Shown here: positions 9,183 through 16,470 of the stretch, in pieces
Layout: every line of letters begins with the position of its first letter
Numbering within the stretch: the first letter of the stretch is position 1
NCBI RefSeq assembly: GCF_021497945.1
Contig: NZ_CP046524.1
Span: 62,001-126,000, forward strand
Length of the DNA stretch: 64,000 bases
DNA from: Streptococcus oralis
GTDB taxonomy: Bacteria; Bacillota; Bacilli; Lactobacillales; Streptococcaceae
Reading direction: 5' to 3'
Made by a program: the position numbers and the translations under genes
Notes under the pieces: model-generated
Told to the model about the DNA's origin: nothing
Databases searched by the model: none
Seen by the model: only the letters and a program-made list of their open reading frames with translations

Positions 9183-9365
9183 TTATGCTTTTATTTCCCT
9201 AATTATCGAAAAGATTAGGTCTTTAAGACTTTCTGCGACATACACAACTTCATCAGGATCATGAATATAGCAAAGAATCTGACCTTCTTTTCCTTCTTTG
9301 TCAGGATCAAAATCCAGCATCAGGAAACAGCTGTCACAATACTCCATCCCTTTGAAAATACTCAT
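9183..9365 (-). pseudogene. C-terminal fragment of a SUKH (SMI1/KNR4) family gene
   Basis: These 60 residues contain CFLMLDFDPDKEGKEGQIL, then HDPDEVVYVAESLKDLI. This is what the last third of a SUKH protein looks like; the whole N-terminal domain is missing. The ATG at 9365 has no ribosome site. Its 5' end overlaps, in another frame, the truncated ORF at 9334-9450. I read it as a decayed gene fused to a foreign start. Confidence 0.55.
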
Positions 9366-9450
9366 CTAGTGCGGATATATTCCCCTTTATAATATCACCT
9401 ACAATTTGTGGAACAGATTTAAAATTTCCTATATCTTTTAATTTGACCAT
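9334..9450 (-). pseudogene. Truncated ankyrin-like N-terminus (38 codons)
   Basis: This short frame starts at the ATG ending at 9450, with AGGAGAC upstream on the minus strand, and stops after 38 codons. It begins MVKLKDIGNFKSVPQIVGDI and continues through GNISALDEYF. The pattern resembles the first helix pair of ankyrin-type immunity proteins; compare FDELITAGDIEALKAVYDK in the next gene upstream. It runs out of frame into the SUKH fragment. It was too short to be listed as a normal ORF. Confidence 0.4.
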
Positions 9451-9475
9451 TTTAAGTCTCCTACAGATTATGTAC

Positions 9476-10540
9476 TCATCTGTTATAATTTATTTCCCCT
9501 AAAGGAAGCGGATCAGGATTTAAGCTTACCCAGAGAACCGAAAGTTCACACAAACGTTCGGTTATAGTATCTTCATCACTGTCTTTTGCACGGATGCTGG
9601 AAATCAGTTCCTTAGTTTCTTCCAGTTCTTCTTCGGAAAGTGGTGTACCTGAAGCGAAATGATTTGGCAGGGATTTCAGCATGTTCCGGTAGTGTTTATC
9701 CCAGTTGACACCGCCATTTCTATAGAGCTCATCCTGTACGCGCCCTGTTATACGAATCACTTCGCCTTGTACAGTTTTTGCTGGTCCGCTTGAAGGAATG
9801 AGTAAATCCCAAAGCTCGTTATACTGCTCCTTCCAAGAACCTTTTTTTACAATAATAGGAGAAACTCCGTCATATATCTTGCGTTTTGGAGCAGGCTTTA
9901 CACCAAACAGTGCATAGAGTTTCTCAAGCCCTGCTTCTGTTTCGGCCAAGTAATCTTTATTAAAGTTTTCTCTGTGAAATTCAAAATCCTTACCGATTAG
10001 TTCGACTCTTTCTGCCATATCAGGGGTTACCTCAGCGCCCGCCTTTATGAGCATTTCTGCAATTTTTGCTACCTGTGCAATATTCATATTCCTACAAGTA
10101 GCAAGGGCTTCAGCTAAAGGAGTTCGTCCCATATCAGTTTTGGGATTAACATCTGCACCTTTTTCAATCAAAAAACTGACTATCTTAGGTCGGAAAAACC
10201 CTGCTGCCGTATGTAGAGGTGTACTCCCATATGTATCAGGTTTTTGTATATCTCCGCCTAATTCATACAGCAGTTTTACAGTATCTCTCCCCAAAGTGGC
10301 ATGTTTATATAATGGTGTACGCCCATAATAATCAGGAGTATTTACATCTAAACCCTGTTCCACCAGCCAGATAACAAGCTCATCAGGAACACCTCCAAAA
10401 TGAAGTGCTGTATTTAAGCTGTATCTGCCGTCATGAGCAGTAAGCTCACATTTATCATATACGGCTTTAAGAGCTTCAATATCTCCTGCTGTAATCAGTT
10501 CATCAAAATTTTTAGGTAAGGTCACTCTTTTTTTGGCCAT
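9476..10540 (-). CDS. Ankyrin-repeat protein
   Basis: This 354-residue protein carries four ankyrin repeats at about residues 35-170, visible as TALHFGG..LVIWLVEQGLDVN, GRTPLYKHA..LLYELGGDI, GSTPLHTAA..FLIEKGADVN and GRTPLAEAL..MLIKAGAEV. The rest is a mostly helical region of unknown fold. No signal peptide or membrane segment is seen. The start at 10540 (MAKKRVTLPK) has AAGGAG upstream; the longer ORF start has none. It probably binds a protein partner and may be an immunity-type gene given the SUKH and DUF4241 neighbours. Confidence 0.75.
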   Translation of the reverse strand: MAKKRVTLPKNFDELITAGDIEALKAVYDKCELTAHDGRYSLNTALHFGGVPDELVIWLVEQGLDVNTPDYYGRTPLYKHATLGRDTVKLLYELGGDIQKPDTYGSTPLHTAAGFFRPKIVSFLIEKGADVNPKTDMGRTPLAEALATCRNMNIAQVAKIAEMLIKAGAEVTPDMAERVELIGKDFEFHRENFNKDYLAETEAGLEKLYALFGVKPAPKRKIYDGVSPIIVKKGSWKEQYNELWDLLIPSSGPAKTVQGEVIRITGRVQDELYRNGGVNWDKHYRNMLKSLPNHFASGTPLSEEELEETKELISSIRAKDSDEDTITERLCELSVLWVSLNPDPLPLGEINYNR

Positions 10541-10579
10541 TATTTTTCTCCTTATGTTAAAAATCCACATTTTACATTT

Positions 10580-10987
10580 TTAAGACCACTTCAGTCCATT
10601 AAGATTTTTTAAAACCATAGACTTTCCATCGTAGTCGTTTTTCAGCTCGACTTCTTTTTCTTTAACGGATATGTTGTTGTACCAGTGGTCTAAACTGGCA
10701 TATTTCCCTGTATGGATATTGATAAGCATGCTTGTTATAGGATTCCAAGTGCCCTTCTCCACTGTTTCTGCAAGCAAATAATAGGCATCTAAAAATATGA
10801 GATTTCTTCCATAGATCCAAAATGGAAGTTGAATATTTAATAAAAGCAATTTTGCAGAAAAAATATCATCTCCATGTGGCGGCACGGTTTCATAATGAAA
10901 TTCTATCTCACTCCCATAATATGCTATCGTTGCTCCTTCGCAACCGATGCTTTGAGGAATACCCTCCTCAGCTACTAAAAATTCCAT
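10580..10987 (-). CDS. Hypothetical protein, first gene of the immunity-like cluster
   Basis: I do not recognise this 135-residue acidic protein. It is mainly beta-type sequence with aromatic patches (FWIYGRNLIFLDAYYL, LDHWYNNI) and ends LKNLNGLKWS. It lacks membrane segments. AAGGAG precedes the ATG by the usual distance. It lies 51 bases downstream of the relS-like kinase gene, with no clear terminator between them, and 39 bases before the ankyrin gene. Size and company suggest another small immunity protein, but that is only inference. Confidence 0.6.
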   Translation of the reverse strand: MEFLVAEEGIPQSIGCEGATIAYYGSEIEFHYETVPPHGDDIFSAKLLLLNIQLPFWIYGRNLIFLDAYYLLAETVEKGTWNPITSMLINIHTGKYASLDHWYNNISVKEKEVELKNDYDGKSMVLKNLNGLKWS

Positions 10988-11038
10988 GGGCTTCTCCTTA
11001 TATTGTAATTGAATGAACCCCGATCAGACTCTCCACGT

Positions 11039-12271
11039 TTACAACCAGATAGTAAAGGTAATCACTTGTTTTTTATAGGTGACAAAGATTTTTCCTCTAA
11101 ACAGACTGACGAGGTGCTGGGCCATGGAGAGACCAATGCCATACCCAGAGGTGGTTTGGTTATTGTGTGATGTTTCGGCACGGTAGAAGCGATCAAAGAA
11201 GCGTTTGATATTGGCAGGCTGCCCATCCTTGTAGTCGTTAGACACAGTGATACAGGTGCGTTTGCGTAGGAGATAGGCTTTGCGTTTGAGAGTCAGACGG
11301 ATGGTGCCTGCTGGATCACAGTATTTGCGGGCATTGTCGAGCAAAATACTGAGTAATTCGTAAAATTCCTCCTGAGCAACTTTTTCTATGATATCTGCTT
11401 CAATCAGGCTTTCAAAGTTTTTATCTTCTTTTTTAAAGAGGGGAGCAAAATCTGTCGCAACTTTCTCAGCAATAAGCGAGATATTTTGAGGAGCTAGTTT
11501 GATATCCTCTTGCTCCTCGAGCCGAGCAAGTCGGATCAGTCTTCCAATCAAGTGGTTGAGACGCTCGGTCTGTTCTTTGGTACTGATGCTCCACTCGGTC
11601 TCTCCTTCCATGAGTTCCTGAAGCTCCGTATTGGCCGAAATGATAGCCAGCGGTGTTTTGAGTTCATGACCTGCATTAGTGATAAACATCCGTTGTTTTT
11701 CATAGTTCTTGACAAAGGGACGGATAACAATCCCAGAAATCAAGGTAAAGAGCAGAGCAAGGAGAAATAGGCTAGCCAGCGATAACCAGATAGATACTTG
11801 AAAGAGGGTGTCGCGTTCGCGAATGTAGTTGGTAGCTTCAAAGAAGACTAGGAGCTTACCCGAAGCTGTCTGACTAATCTGGTAGGTGAAGTAGCGCCCG
11901 TTGCGAGTAATCGTGCCATAGGTTTCCGGTTTTTTAAGAATTTTCTGGAGAAAACCTCTGACGTCTGCTTCAGTCAGTGATTGGACATTCCCTAGAGAAA
12001 TAGTGTAGTCATTCCCTTTTTCTCTGACAGAGAAATACTGAAAATTGTAGATAATCCCTTCCTGGATGTTCTTTTTGGTGAAACTTTCCTTGATTTCATC
12101 TGTGATTGGGAGTTCGCCTTCATTTTTAGACAAGATGGAGAGGACGGTTTGGATATTATCCTCTGTCTGAGTATAGACGATGCTATTCATCAAGACCAGA
12201 AAGAAAGCAAGAATCAGAGCGATAGCAGCAGTGGCTGTGACAATAAACTTGATACGTAGTTTTCGAAACAT
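11039..12271 (-). CDS. relS: Sensor histidine kinase of the relP operon (RelS-like)
   Basis: This 410-residue membrane kinase has TM1 at about 10-30, an extracellular sensor region (30-155), and TM2 at about 157-180. The DHp domain has phospho-acceptor H in NAGHELKTPLAI. The ATPase domain has ELLSILLDNARKYCD (N box) and GYGIGLSMAQHLVSLFRGKI (G box). The ATG follows the response-regulator stop directly, with GGAGGAG inside that stop region, so translation is coupled. S. mutans has a relP-relR-relS operon of the same design; the name rests on that order and on the RelA/SpoT-like first gene. Confidence 0.85.
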   Translation of the reverse strand: MFRKLRIKFIVTATAAIALILAFFLVLMNSIVYTQTEDNIQTVLSILSKNEGELPITDEIKESFTKKNIQEGIIYNFQYFSVREKGNDYTISLGNVQSLTEADVRGFLQKILKKPETYGTITRNGRYFTYQISQTASGKLLVFFEATNYIRERDTLFQVSIWLSLASLFLLALLFTLISGIVIRPFVKNYEKQRMFITNAGHELKTPLAIISANTELQELMEGETEWSISTKEQTERLNHLIGRLIRLARLEEQEDIKLAPQNISLIAEKVATDFAPLFKKEDKNFESLIEADIIEKVAQEEFYELLSILLDNARKYCDPAGTIRLTLKRKAYLLRKRTCITVSNDYKDGQPANIKRFFDRFYRAETSHNNQTTSGYGIGLSMAQHLVSLFRGKIFVTYKKQVITFTIWL

Positions 12272-12946
12272 CTAGTCTCCTCCTATCAGTTGGAAAGGCC
12301 CTTCTGCAGATCCTAAGATTTGCAAGTTGGACTGAACGCTTTGAAGTTTTTGGCGGAGATAGGAAATATAGAGAAAAACGAGCTCGTAATCACTTTCTTC
12401 CAGCTCCTCTGGCCAGACTTGCTCTAGTAGTTGTTGACAACTGAGGGTCTGGTTAGCATGCTGGATGAGGAGGGTCAAGAGTTGAGTCTCCTTTTTCCCT
12501 AAACGAATGCTGTTTGTAGCAGCTAATTCTTGTTCGTCAATATCCAAGCGAGTATTTCCTAATTGGACCGTATCTGGGGTATAGTCCTCCAGACGGCGGG
12601 CAGTAGAACGGAGCCTAGCCAATAGTTCCTTGAGAGAGAAGGGTTTAGTCAAGTAGTCGTCAGCACCTGCATCGAGTCCGGTTACACGGTCATCTACTTC
12701 AGCCATGGCTGTCAGCATGATAACGTGGGTCGTATTGCCCAACTGGCGAATTTCTTTGAGGGCTTCGATTCCTGTCTTGATCGGCATCATGATGTCAAAA
12801 ATCATGAGGTGATAGTGGTTAGTTGTAGCTTTTTCGACAGCATCTTGTCCATTAAAAACAGAATCAACGTTATAGCCTTCCCGTTCTAAAGCAACAGTGA
12901 TGACGCGATTTAGTTGAGCTTCATCTTCGGCAAGTAGGATTTTCAT
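12272..12946 (-). CDS. relR: OmpR-family response regulator of the relP operon (RelR-like)
   Basis: This 224-residue protein has a receiver domain (1-118) with AEDE acidic pocket, phospho-acceptor D in LMIFDIMMPIKTG, T in VIMLTA and K in DDYLTKPF. The C-terminal winged-helix DNA-binding domain (about 128-222) contains LGKKETQLLTLLIQHANQTLSCQQLLEQVWPEE. It sits between the alarmone synthetase and the kinase with nine- and zero-base gaps. In S. mutans the cognate RelRS pair controls relP transcription; the same feedback is inferred here. Confidence 0.85.
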   Translation of the reverse strand: MKILLAEDEAQLNRVITVALEREGYNVDSVFNGQDAVEKATTNHYHLMIFDIMMPIKTGIEALKEIRQLGNTTHVIMLTAMAEVDDRVTGLDAGADDYLTKPFSLKELLARLRSTARRLEDYTPDTVQLGNTRLDIDEQELAATNSIRLGKKETQLLTLLIQHANQTLSCQQLLEQVWPEELEESDYELVFLYISYLRQKLQSVQSNLQILGSAEGPFQLIGGD

Positions 12947-12955
12947 AGGTTCTCC

Positions 12956-13588
12956 TTAGTCTTGGTCAGATCGCTGAATCAAATCACGGATGGTCTGCAT
13001 GGTCAAGTCGCATGAAGCAAGCTCATCGGCACAACGTTTGAGCTCACGTGTGATTCGCTCAGGATTTTGGATGTTTTTCTTATATTTCATCTGATGCTCA
13101 AGGCTGGCCCAAGAGTCCATAGCAATCGTGCGTAGCTGGATCTCAATAAAGTAGGTACCTTGGTCATTTCCCAGACAGTCTGGGTAGGGGGTAGTCACTT
13201 CGAGAATCAGATGGTAAGAACGGTAGCCATTGGGTTTGACCTGACGGATATAGTCTTTCTCTTTAAAAATATGGATGGTGGGTATCTGGCGAATATAGTC
13301 AACGATGCGGTAGATATCATCTGTAAAGCTTGTGATGATCCGAACACCGATAGCATCTCGGATTTCTTTAAGAGCAGATTGACTCGTCTGAGGAAGGCCT
13401 TTGCGTTGGCATTTTTCACGCATACTTTCCTCGGTTTTGATACGCGCATGCAAATGCTCATATAGTTTGAGGGAGGTTTCTTTTTTGTAATTAGCTGCGG
13501 CTTCTTCCATATCTTCAATAAAGGTCTGCAAGATAGTGGGTAAGTAGACTTCGCAAGGGCCATAGATAGAGTTCATAGGCTGGTCCAT
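12956..13588 (-). CDS. relP: Small alarmone synthetase RelP (GTP pyrophosphokinase)
   Basis: This protein has a RelA/SpoT synthetase fold without hydrolase, TGS or ACT domains. Key stretches are REKCQRKG, EIRDAIGVRIITSF, KPNGYRSYHLILEV and FIEIQLRTIAMDSWASLEHQMKYK, the last containing the E.Q.RT and H.KYK elements of synthetases. It makes (p)ppGpp from GTP/GDP and ATP. The start is uncertain: ATGs at 13618, 13588 and 13576 are in frame and none has a good Shine-Dalgarno. I prefer 13588 (MDQPMNSIYG) because the promoter -10 is only about 26 bases before 13618 and a hairpin (13600-13615) would otherwise lie inside the coding region. Confidence 0.82.
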   Translation of the reverse strand: MDQPMNSIYGPCEVYLPTILQTFIEDMEEAAANYKKETSLKLYEHLHARIKTEESMREKCQRKGLPQTSQSALKEIRDAIGVRIITSFTDDIYRIVDYIRQIPTIHIFKEKDYIRQVKPNGYRSYHLILEVTTPYPDCLGNDQGTYFIEIQLRTIAMDSWASLEHQMKYKKNIQNPERITRELKRCADELASCDLTMQTIRDLIQRSDQD

Positions 13589-13599
13589 TCTAAGAATGA

Positions 13600-13615
13600 C
13601 TCGTATTGCTACGAG
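13600..13615 (-). promoter_or_regulatory. Small hairpin in the relP leader
   Basis: On the minus strand CTCGTA-GCAA-TACGAG forms six perfect pairs closed by a GCAA (GNRA) tetraloop, 12 bases before the preferred relP start. It could shape translation initiation of this gene, which lacks a strong ribosome site. Confidence 0.35.
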
Positions 13616-13643
13616 CATAGATTCTAATAGTATTTGTCATTCT

Positions 13644-13649
13644 ATTATA
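13644..13649 (-). promoter_or_regulatory. Extended -10 promoter of the relPRS operon
   Basis: The minus strand reads TGGTATAAT, an extended -10 element. No good -35 is present about 17 bases upstream (TCACCC), so activation or a TG-dependent promoter is likely. Confidence 0.6.
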
Positions 13650-13702
13650 CCATGAAAGCGATAGCAGGGTGAGATTCTATTGATAAAGAGGGAACGAGAA
13701 TT

Positions 13703-13731
13703 TTGACAAAGGAGTCCATTAGAGATATAAT
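13703..13731 (+). promoter_or_regulatory. Perfect consensus promoter for the CstR-like gene
   Basis: TTGACA (13703-13708) and TATAAT (13726-13731) have a 17-base spacer. The predicted transcript start near 13738 argues against the in-frame GTG at 13741 as start codon. I see no copy of the 18456-18478 palindrome here. Confidence 0.85.
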
Positions 13732-13758
13732 GAAGAAAAAGTGACCAAGGATAAATCA

Positions 13759-14016
13759 ATGACAAACTCAAAGTATATTACACGGCTCAAACGCTCAGAA
13801 GGCCAGTTGCGTGGTATTCAAAAAATGATAGAAGAAGAGCGTGATTGTGCAGATATCATTACCCAGTTGACAGCGGTTCGTTCGAGTGTGGAGCGCGTGA
13901 TTGAGATGATCATTACCGAGAATCTCACAGCCTGCATCAACCAACCCCTAGACGACCCTGAGGCTCAAAAAGAACGCTTAGAAAAGGCTGTTCAGTACCT
14001 AATCAAACGAAAATAG
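13759..14016 (+). CDS. cstR: CsoR-family repressor, CstR-like persulfide sensor
   Basis: This 85-residue all-helical protein has the CsoR/DUF156 core RLKRSEGQLRGIQKMIEEERDCADIITQLTAVRSSVERV. Copper CsoR uses a Cys-His-Cys set. Here C30 and C59 are kept, but the His position four residues before the second Cys is Asn (N55 in ENLTAC). That is the pattern of CstR, which senses persulfides by crosslinking two cysteines (C31/C60 in S. aureus). A rhodanese/CoA-disulfide reductase operon with a CsoR/CstR-like operator lies 2.4 kb away, which supports this reading. The ATG at 13759 is used, with AAGG upstream. Confidence 0.8.
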   Translation: MTNSKYITRLKRSEGQLRGIQKMIEEERDCADIITQLTAVRSSVERVIEMIITENLTACINQPLDDPEAQKERLEKAVQYLIKRK

Positions 14017-14069
14017 TAGTTCTCTATGTGATAGAACAAGATAAGAAAGTGGATCACCGGAGGGGAAAG

Positions 14070-15380
14070 ATGACAAAAGAAGAGCGAGCAGAAAAATGGT
14101 TTCAGAGTATTCCTGAGACAGAAGCCATTCCTATGCAAACTAAAATGGAGATCTGTAGTCAGGCAGCGAAGCGAATGGCGCTTATCTGGCTTGGCCTACT
14201 TGGTGTGGAATGTTTGTTCCTATTCTGGATCACTGGAGGCGAACTTTTTAATCAAGTAGCGGACTTTCTAAATCAGCTATCAGAAGGGAGCCCCACAAAA
14301 AATCGATATAGGGGTCTCGCACTCGCAGGTACTCTTATTTGTCTGCCTGTCTTGATTTTGCCTAGCGTTGTTGCCCATTTCTTTAGACAAGTTTGGATTC
14401 AAAAAGAGACTGAAAAGGTTGTCAAAGAGATGGCCCCTGTTACAAGTGATCAGCCTTATCTAGATGGAGATGAGGGAGAAGATTTTGCGAGTATTTCCGG
14501 AAGAATCTTTGCGGATTGGGTGCTAGATGATGGTGAGAAGGAACAAAATGGCTTTGAACTTGAGGAAGTATGGCAGCAACTAGCAGCTGTACAAGATGGT
14601 GATAGGGATTTTCTAACTTTAATACCTCAGCAGCCAGTTAAACTAAAGGGGAGTCAGCTTGTATCGGATTTTGTACAGGTTTGTCAGGATGAAGATTCGG
14701 ACGCTTTTCGTTTTGAGATCAGTATTGCCGACGCCGAACGAATCAACGAGAATGTAATCTACGAAAAAAATGGTCTGAGCGAGAAAGAAACTCAAGACTT
14801 GCTTCGGGCATATTTGGAGAACAGAGTCACACCGGACCTAGAAGACTGGGAAATTGTACTAGATATGCGGACAGATGAGCAGCAAAATATCACAATCTAT
14901 CAGGAAATAACCCAATTGCTAACAGATGATAGTGAGGTACGATCTCGTTTGACCTCCTGTTTTGAGTCACCGAAAGCCTATTTCAAGCAGTATGCAGAGA
15001 GATATGACGAGCGGGGCATAGGCGAAGGAGTCGATGAAGCTACGATAAAATGGCTTGCTATTGCTGATGAACTGCTCGCTGTGAATACAGTGATTGAGTT
15101 AGACTGGAAGACAGATAAGGATGAATTTCTGTACCAATTAACGCCTCTGGCAGCTAAACAAACTCTTGATTTGGAGGAGAATTGGTTCGACGAGGATGAC
15201 ATCCTTACTTGGTGTAAGATTTTGGACGAAAGATGGGCTGGACACGATTTCTGTCTTGCTTGTATGGATATTAATAGTGATAGTTATGTGCTATTTATCT
15301 GCAAGAGGGATATTTTGGAAAAATTAGTCACTCTGAGTCACACAATCAATCAGCGTTTCGGCTATGCAAAAAATATGTAA
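14070..15380 (+). CDS. Membrane-anchored hypothetical protein with a DUF6630-like C-terminus
   Basis: This 436-residue protein starts MTKEERAEKWFQSIPETEA after GGAGGGG; the longer ORF start at 14028 has no ribosome site. Two membrane segments (about 40-60 and 90-115) precede a long acidic cytoplasmic region. The last 100 residues, with NTVIELDWKTDKDEFLYQL, FDEDDILTWCKILDERWAGHDFCLACMDINSDSYVLFI, look like the DUF6630 family. Function is unknown. It lies 53 bases after the cstR-like gene and could be co-transcribed, but nothing else ties it to sulfur metabolism. Confidence 0.65.
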   Translation: MTKEERAEKWFQSIPETEAIPMQTKMEICSQAAKRMALIWLGLLGVECLFLFWITGGELFNQVADFLNQLSEGSPTKNRYRGLALAGTLICLPVLILPSVVAHFFRQVWIQKETEKVVKEMAPVTSDQPYLDGDEGEDFASISGRIFADWVLDDGEKEQNGFELEEVWQQLAAVQDGDRDFLTLIPQQPVKLKGSQLVSDFVQVCQDEDSDAFRFEISIADAERINENVIYEKNGLSEKETQDLLRAYLENRVTPDLEDWEIVLDMRTDEQQNITIYQEITQLLTDDSEVRSRLTSCFESPKAYFKQYAERYDERGIGEGVDEATIKWLAIADELLAVNTVIELDWKTDKDEFLYQLTPLAAKQTLDLEENWFDEDDILTWCKILDERWAGHDFCLACMDINSDSYVLFICKRDILEKLVTLSHTINQRFGYAKNM

Positions 15381-15411
15381 TGGCTAGTGTATTTCAAGGA
15401 GGGAGTTCAAG

Positions 15412-15528
15412 ATGATTTTTGTTATACCCATCGGACAAATCGCGGATATACCTTGTGGCTATGCGGTGGAAAAGATGGGCTTGCTGGCTGGAAATCATGC
15501 CCATCCTAACAGTTGGGGTTCCGTCTAA
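15412..15528 (+). CDS. Small ORF (38 aa) with a strong ribosome site
   Basis: It starts at an ATG preceded by AAGGAGGGAGTTCAAG and encodes 38 residues: a hydrophobic start (MIFVIPIGQIADIPCGYAVE) and a C-terminus rich in His, Asn and Gly. It has no family I recognise. It may be a real small protein at the end of the preceding unit or the 5' remnant of a truncated gene, since no further frame continues it. Confidence 0.4.
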   Translation: MIFVIPIGQIADIPCGYAVEKMGLLAGNHAHPNSWGSV

Positions 15529-15576
15529 GATAACTTGTATGAAAATGAAAGAAACCTAGAGATGCTTGGATATAAA

Positions 15577-15605
15577 TTGGAAGAAAACCCATTTTGTGGT
15601 ATAAT
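15577..15605 (+). promoter_or_regulatory. Promoter of the YbaK-like deacylase gene
   Basis: TTGGAA (15577-15582) and extended TGGTATAAT (-10 at 15600-15605) have a 17-base spacer. Confidence 0.75.
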
Positions 15606-15640
15606 TAAAGGTAGTAAGACAAGTTAAAGGAGGCCAGCAA

Positions 15641-16129
15641 ATGGAAGCATACGAAAAAGTAGTAGAGATGCTAAATGGGCTAGATATTCCCTTTGAAATC
15701 GTGGAGCACGAGCCAGCCTTAACGACGGAGCAGGCAGATAGTTTTATCGAGGGAATCGAAGGTGTCCGTACCAAAACCATGTTTCTCACCAACAAAAAGA
15801 AAACAGCCTATTATCTCGTGATTATGGATGACAAAAAACGTTTGGATATGGACCTCTTGAAAGACTTGGTAGGAGCCAATAGAATCCGTATGGCTTCCTC
15901 TGAGAGCCTATTTGAAAAAATGAGCTTGCCCGCAGGCGTTGTCTCTCCATTTGGCTTGCTGAACAATACTGATAAGGACATTCAGGTTTATTTTGACAAA
16001 GAAATCATGTCTGAAAAACGGATGAGTTTTCACCCCAATACCAATGAAAAAACTCTCTTTTTAGATACGACAGATATACTCAAATTTCTAGAAGCCATTG
16101 GTTACGAAGCTCATATCATCGAGTTATAA
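15641..16129 (+). CDS. YbaK/ProX-type aminoacyl-tRNA deacylase
   Basis: This 162-residue single-domain protein belongs to the YbaK/ProX/EbsC fold. Family marks are EIVEHEPALTTEQAD near the start, KTMFLTNKKKTAYYLVIM (the conserved lysine block), and MSLPAGVVSPFGLLNNTDKDIQVYFDKEI, where the G.VSPFG motif closes the substrate pocket. Such proteins hydrolyse mischarged tRNA such as Ala- or Cys-tRNA(Pro). The AAAGGAGG ribosome site and an independent promoter mark it as a single-gene unit ending at a shared terminator. Confidence 0.85.
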   Translation: MEAYEKVVEMLNGLDIPFEIVEHEPALTTEQADSFIEGIEGVRTKTMFLTNKKKTAYYLVIMDDKKRLDMDLLKDLVGANRIRMASSESLFEKMSLPAGVVSPFGLLNNTDKDIQVYFDKEIMSEKRMSFHPNTNEKTLFLDTTDILKFLEAIGYEAHIIEL

Positions 16130-16137
16130 AGATTAAA

Positions 16138-16171
16138 GAAACCGACTAAGTTCATCTTAATCGGTTTTTTT
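16138..16171. terminator. Bidirectional terminator between convergent genes
   Basis: AAACCGA and TCGGTTT flank TAAG/CTTA around a short loop, with a seven-T run on the plus strand and A-rich sequence for the minus strand. It separates the deacylase from the rhodanese operon. Confidence 0.75.
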
Positions 16172-16173
16172 GA

Positions 16174-16470
16174 TTATTCTACTTGCCCAGGCCAAGCATT
16201 CATACCACCTTCTACGTTGGTAACGGTGAGGCCTTGGGAACTGAGAAATTGGCAGGCAGATGCAGAACGCACTCCACCTTGACAAATGACATGGTATTCA
16301 TGGTCAGGTTTGAGTTCTTTGTAGCCTTTCTCCAAGGTACTTAAAGGCAGATTTTTTGCACCTGGTGCATGTCCTGCTTGGAATTCATGTACTTCACGGA
16401 CATCGATAAGATTTAGATTTTCATGTTGGTATTTTTCATAAAAGTCAGCCATGCTGATACTAGTTTCCAT
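16174..16470 (-). CDS. Rhodanese-domain sulfurtransferase (third gene of the operon)
   Basis: This 98-residue single-domain rhodanese has NLIDVREVHEFQAGHAPGAKNLPLS and the active-site loop VICQGGVRS with catalytic Cys63. Its loop begins CQGG rather than the CHSG found in the other two rhodaneses here, so substrate preference may differ. It overlaps the reductase gene by 11 bases and has AAGGAG before the ATG. It probably moves sulfane sulfur to or from small thiols within the persulfide-handling operon. Confidence 0.88.
   Translation of the reverse strand: METSISMADFYEKYQHENLNLIDVREVHEFQAGHAPGAKNLPLSTLEKGYKELKPDHEYHVICQGGVRSASACQFLSSQGLTVTNVEGGMNAWPGQVE

Noticed and set aside
13741..13758. 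GTG at 13741 as start of the CstR-like protein
   Set aside because: It lies about three bases from the predicted transcription start and has no ribosome site.
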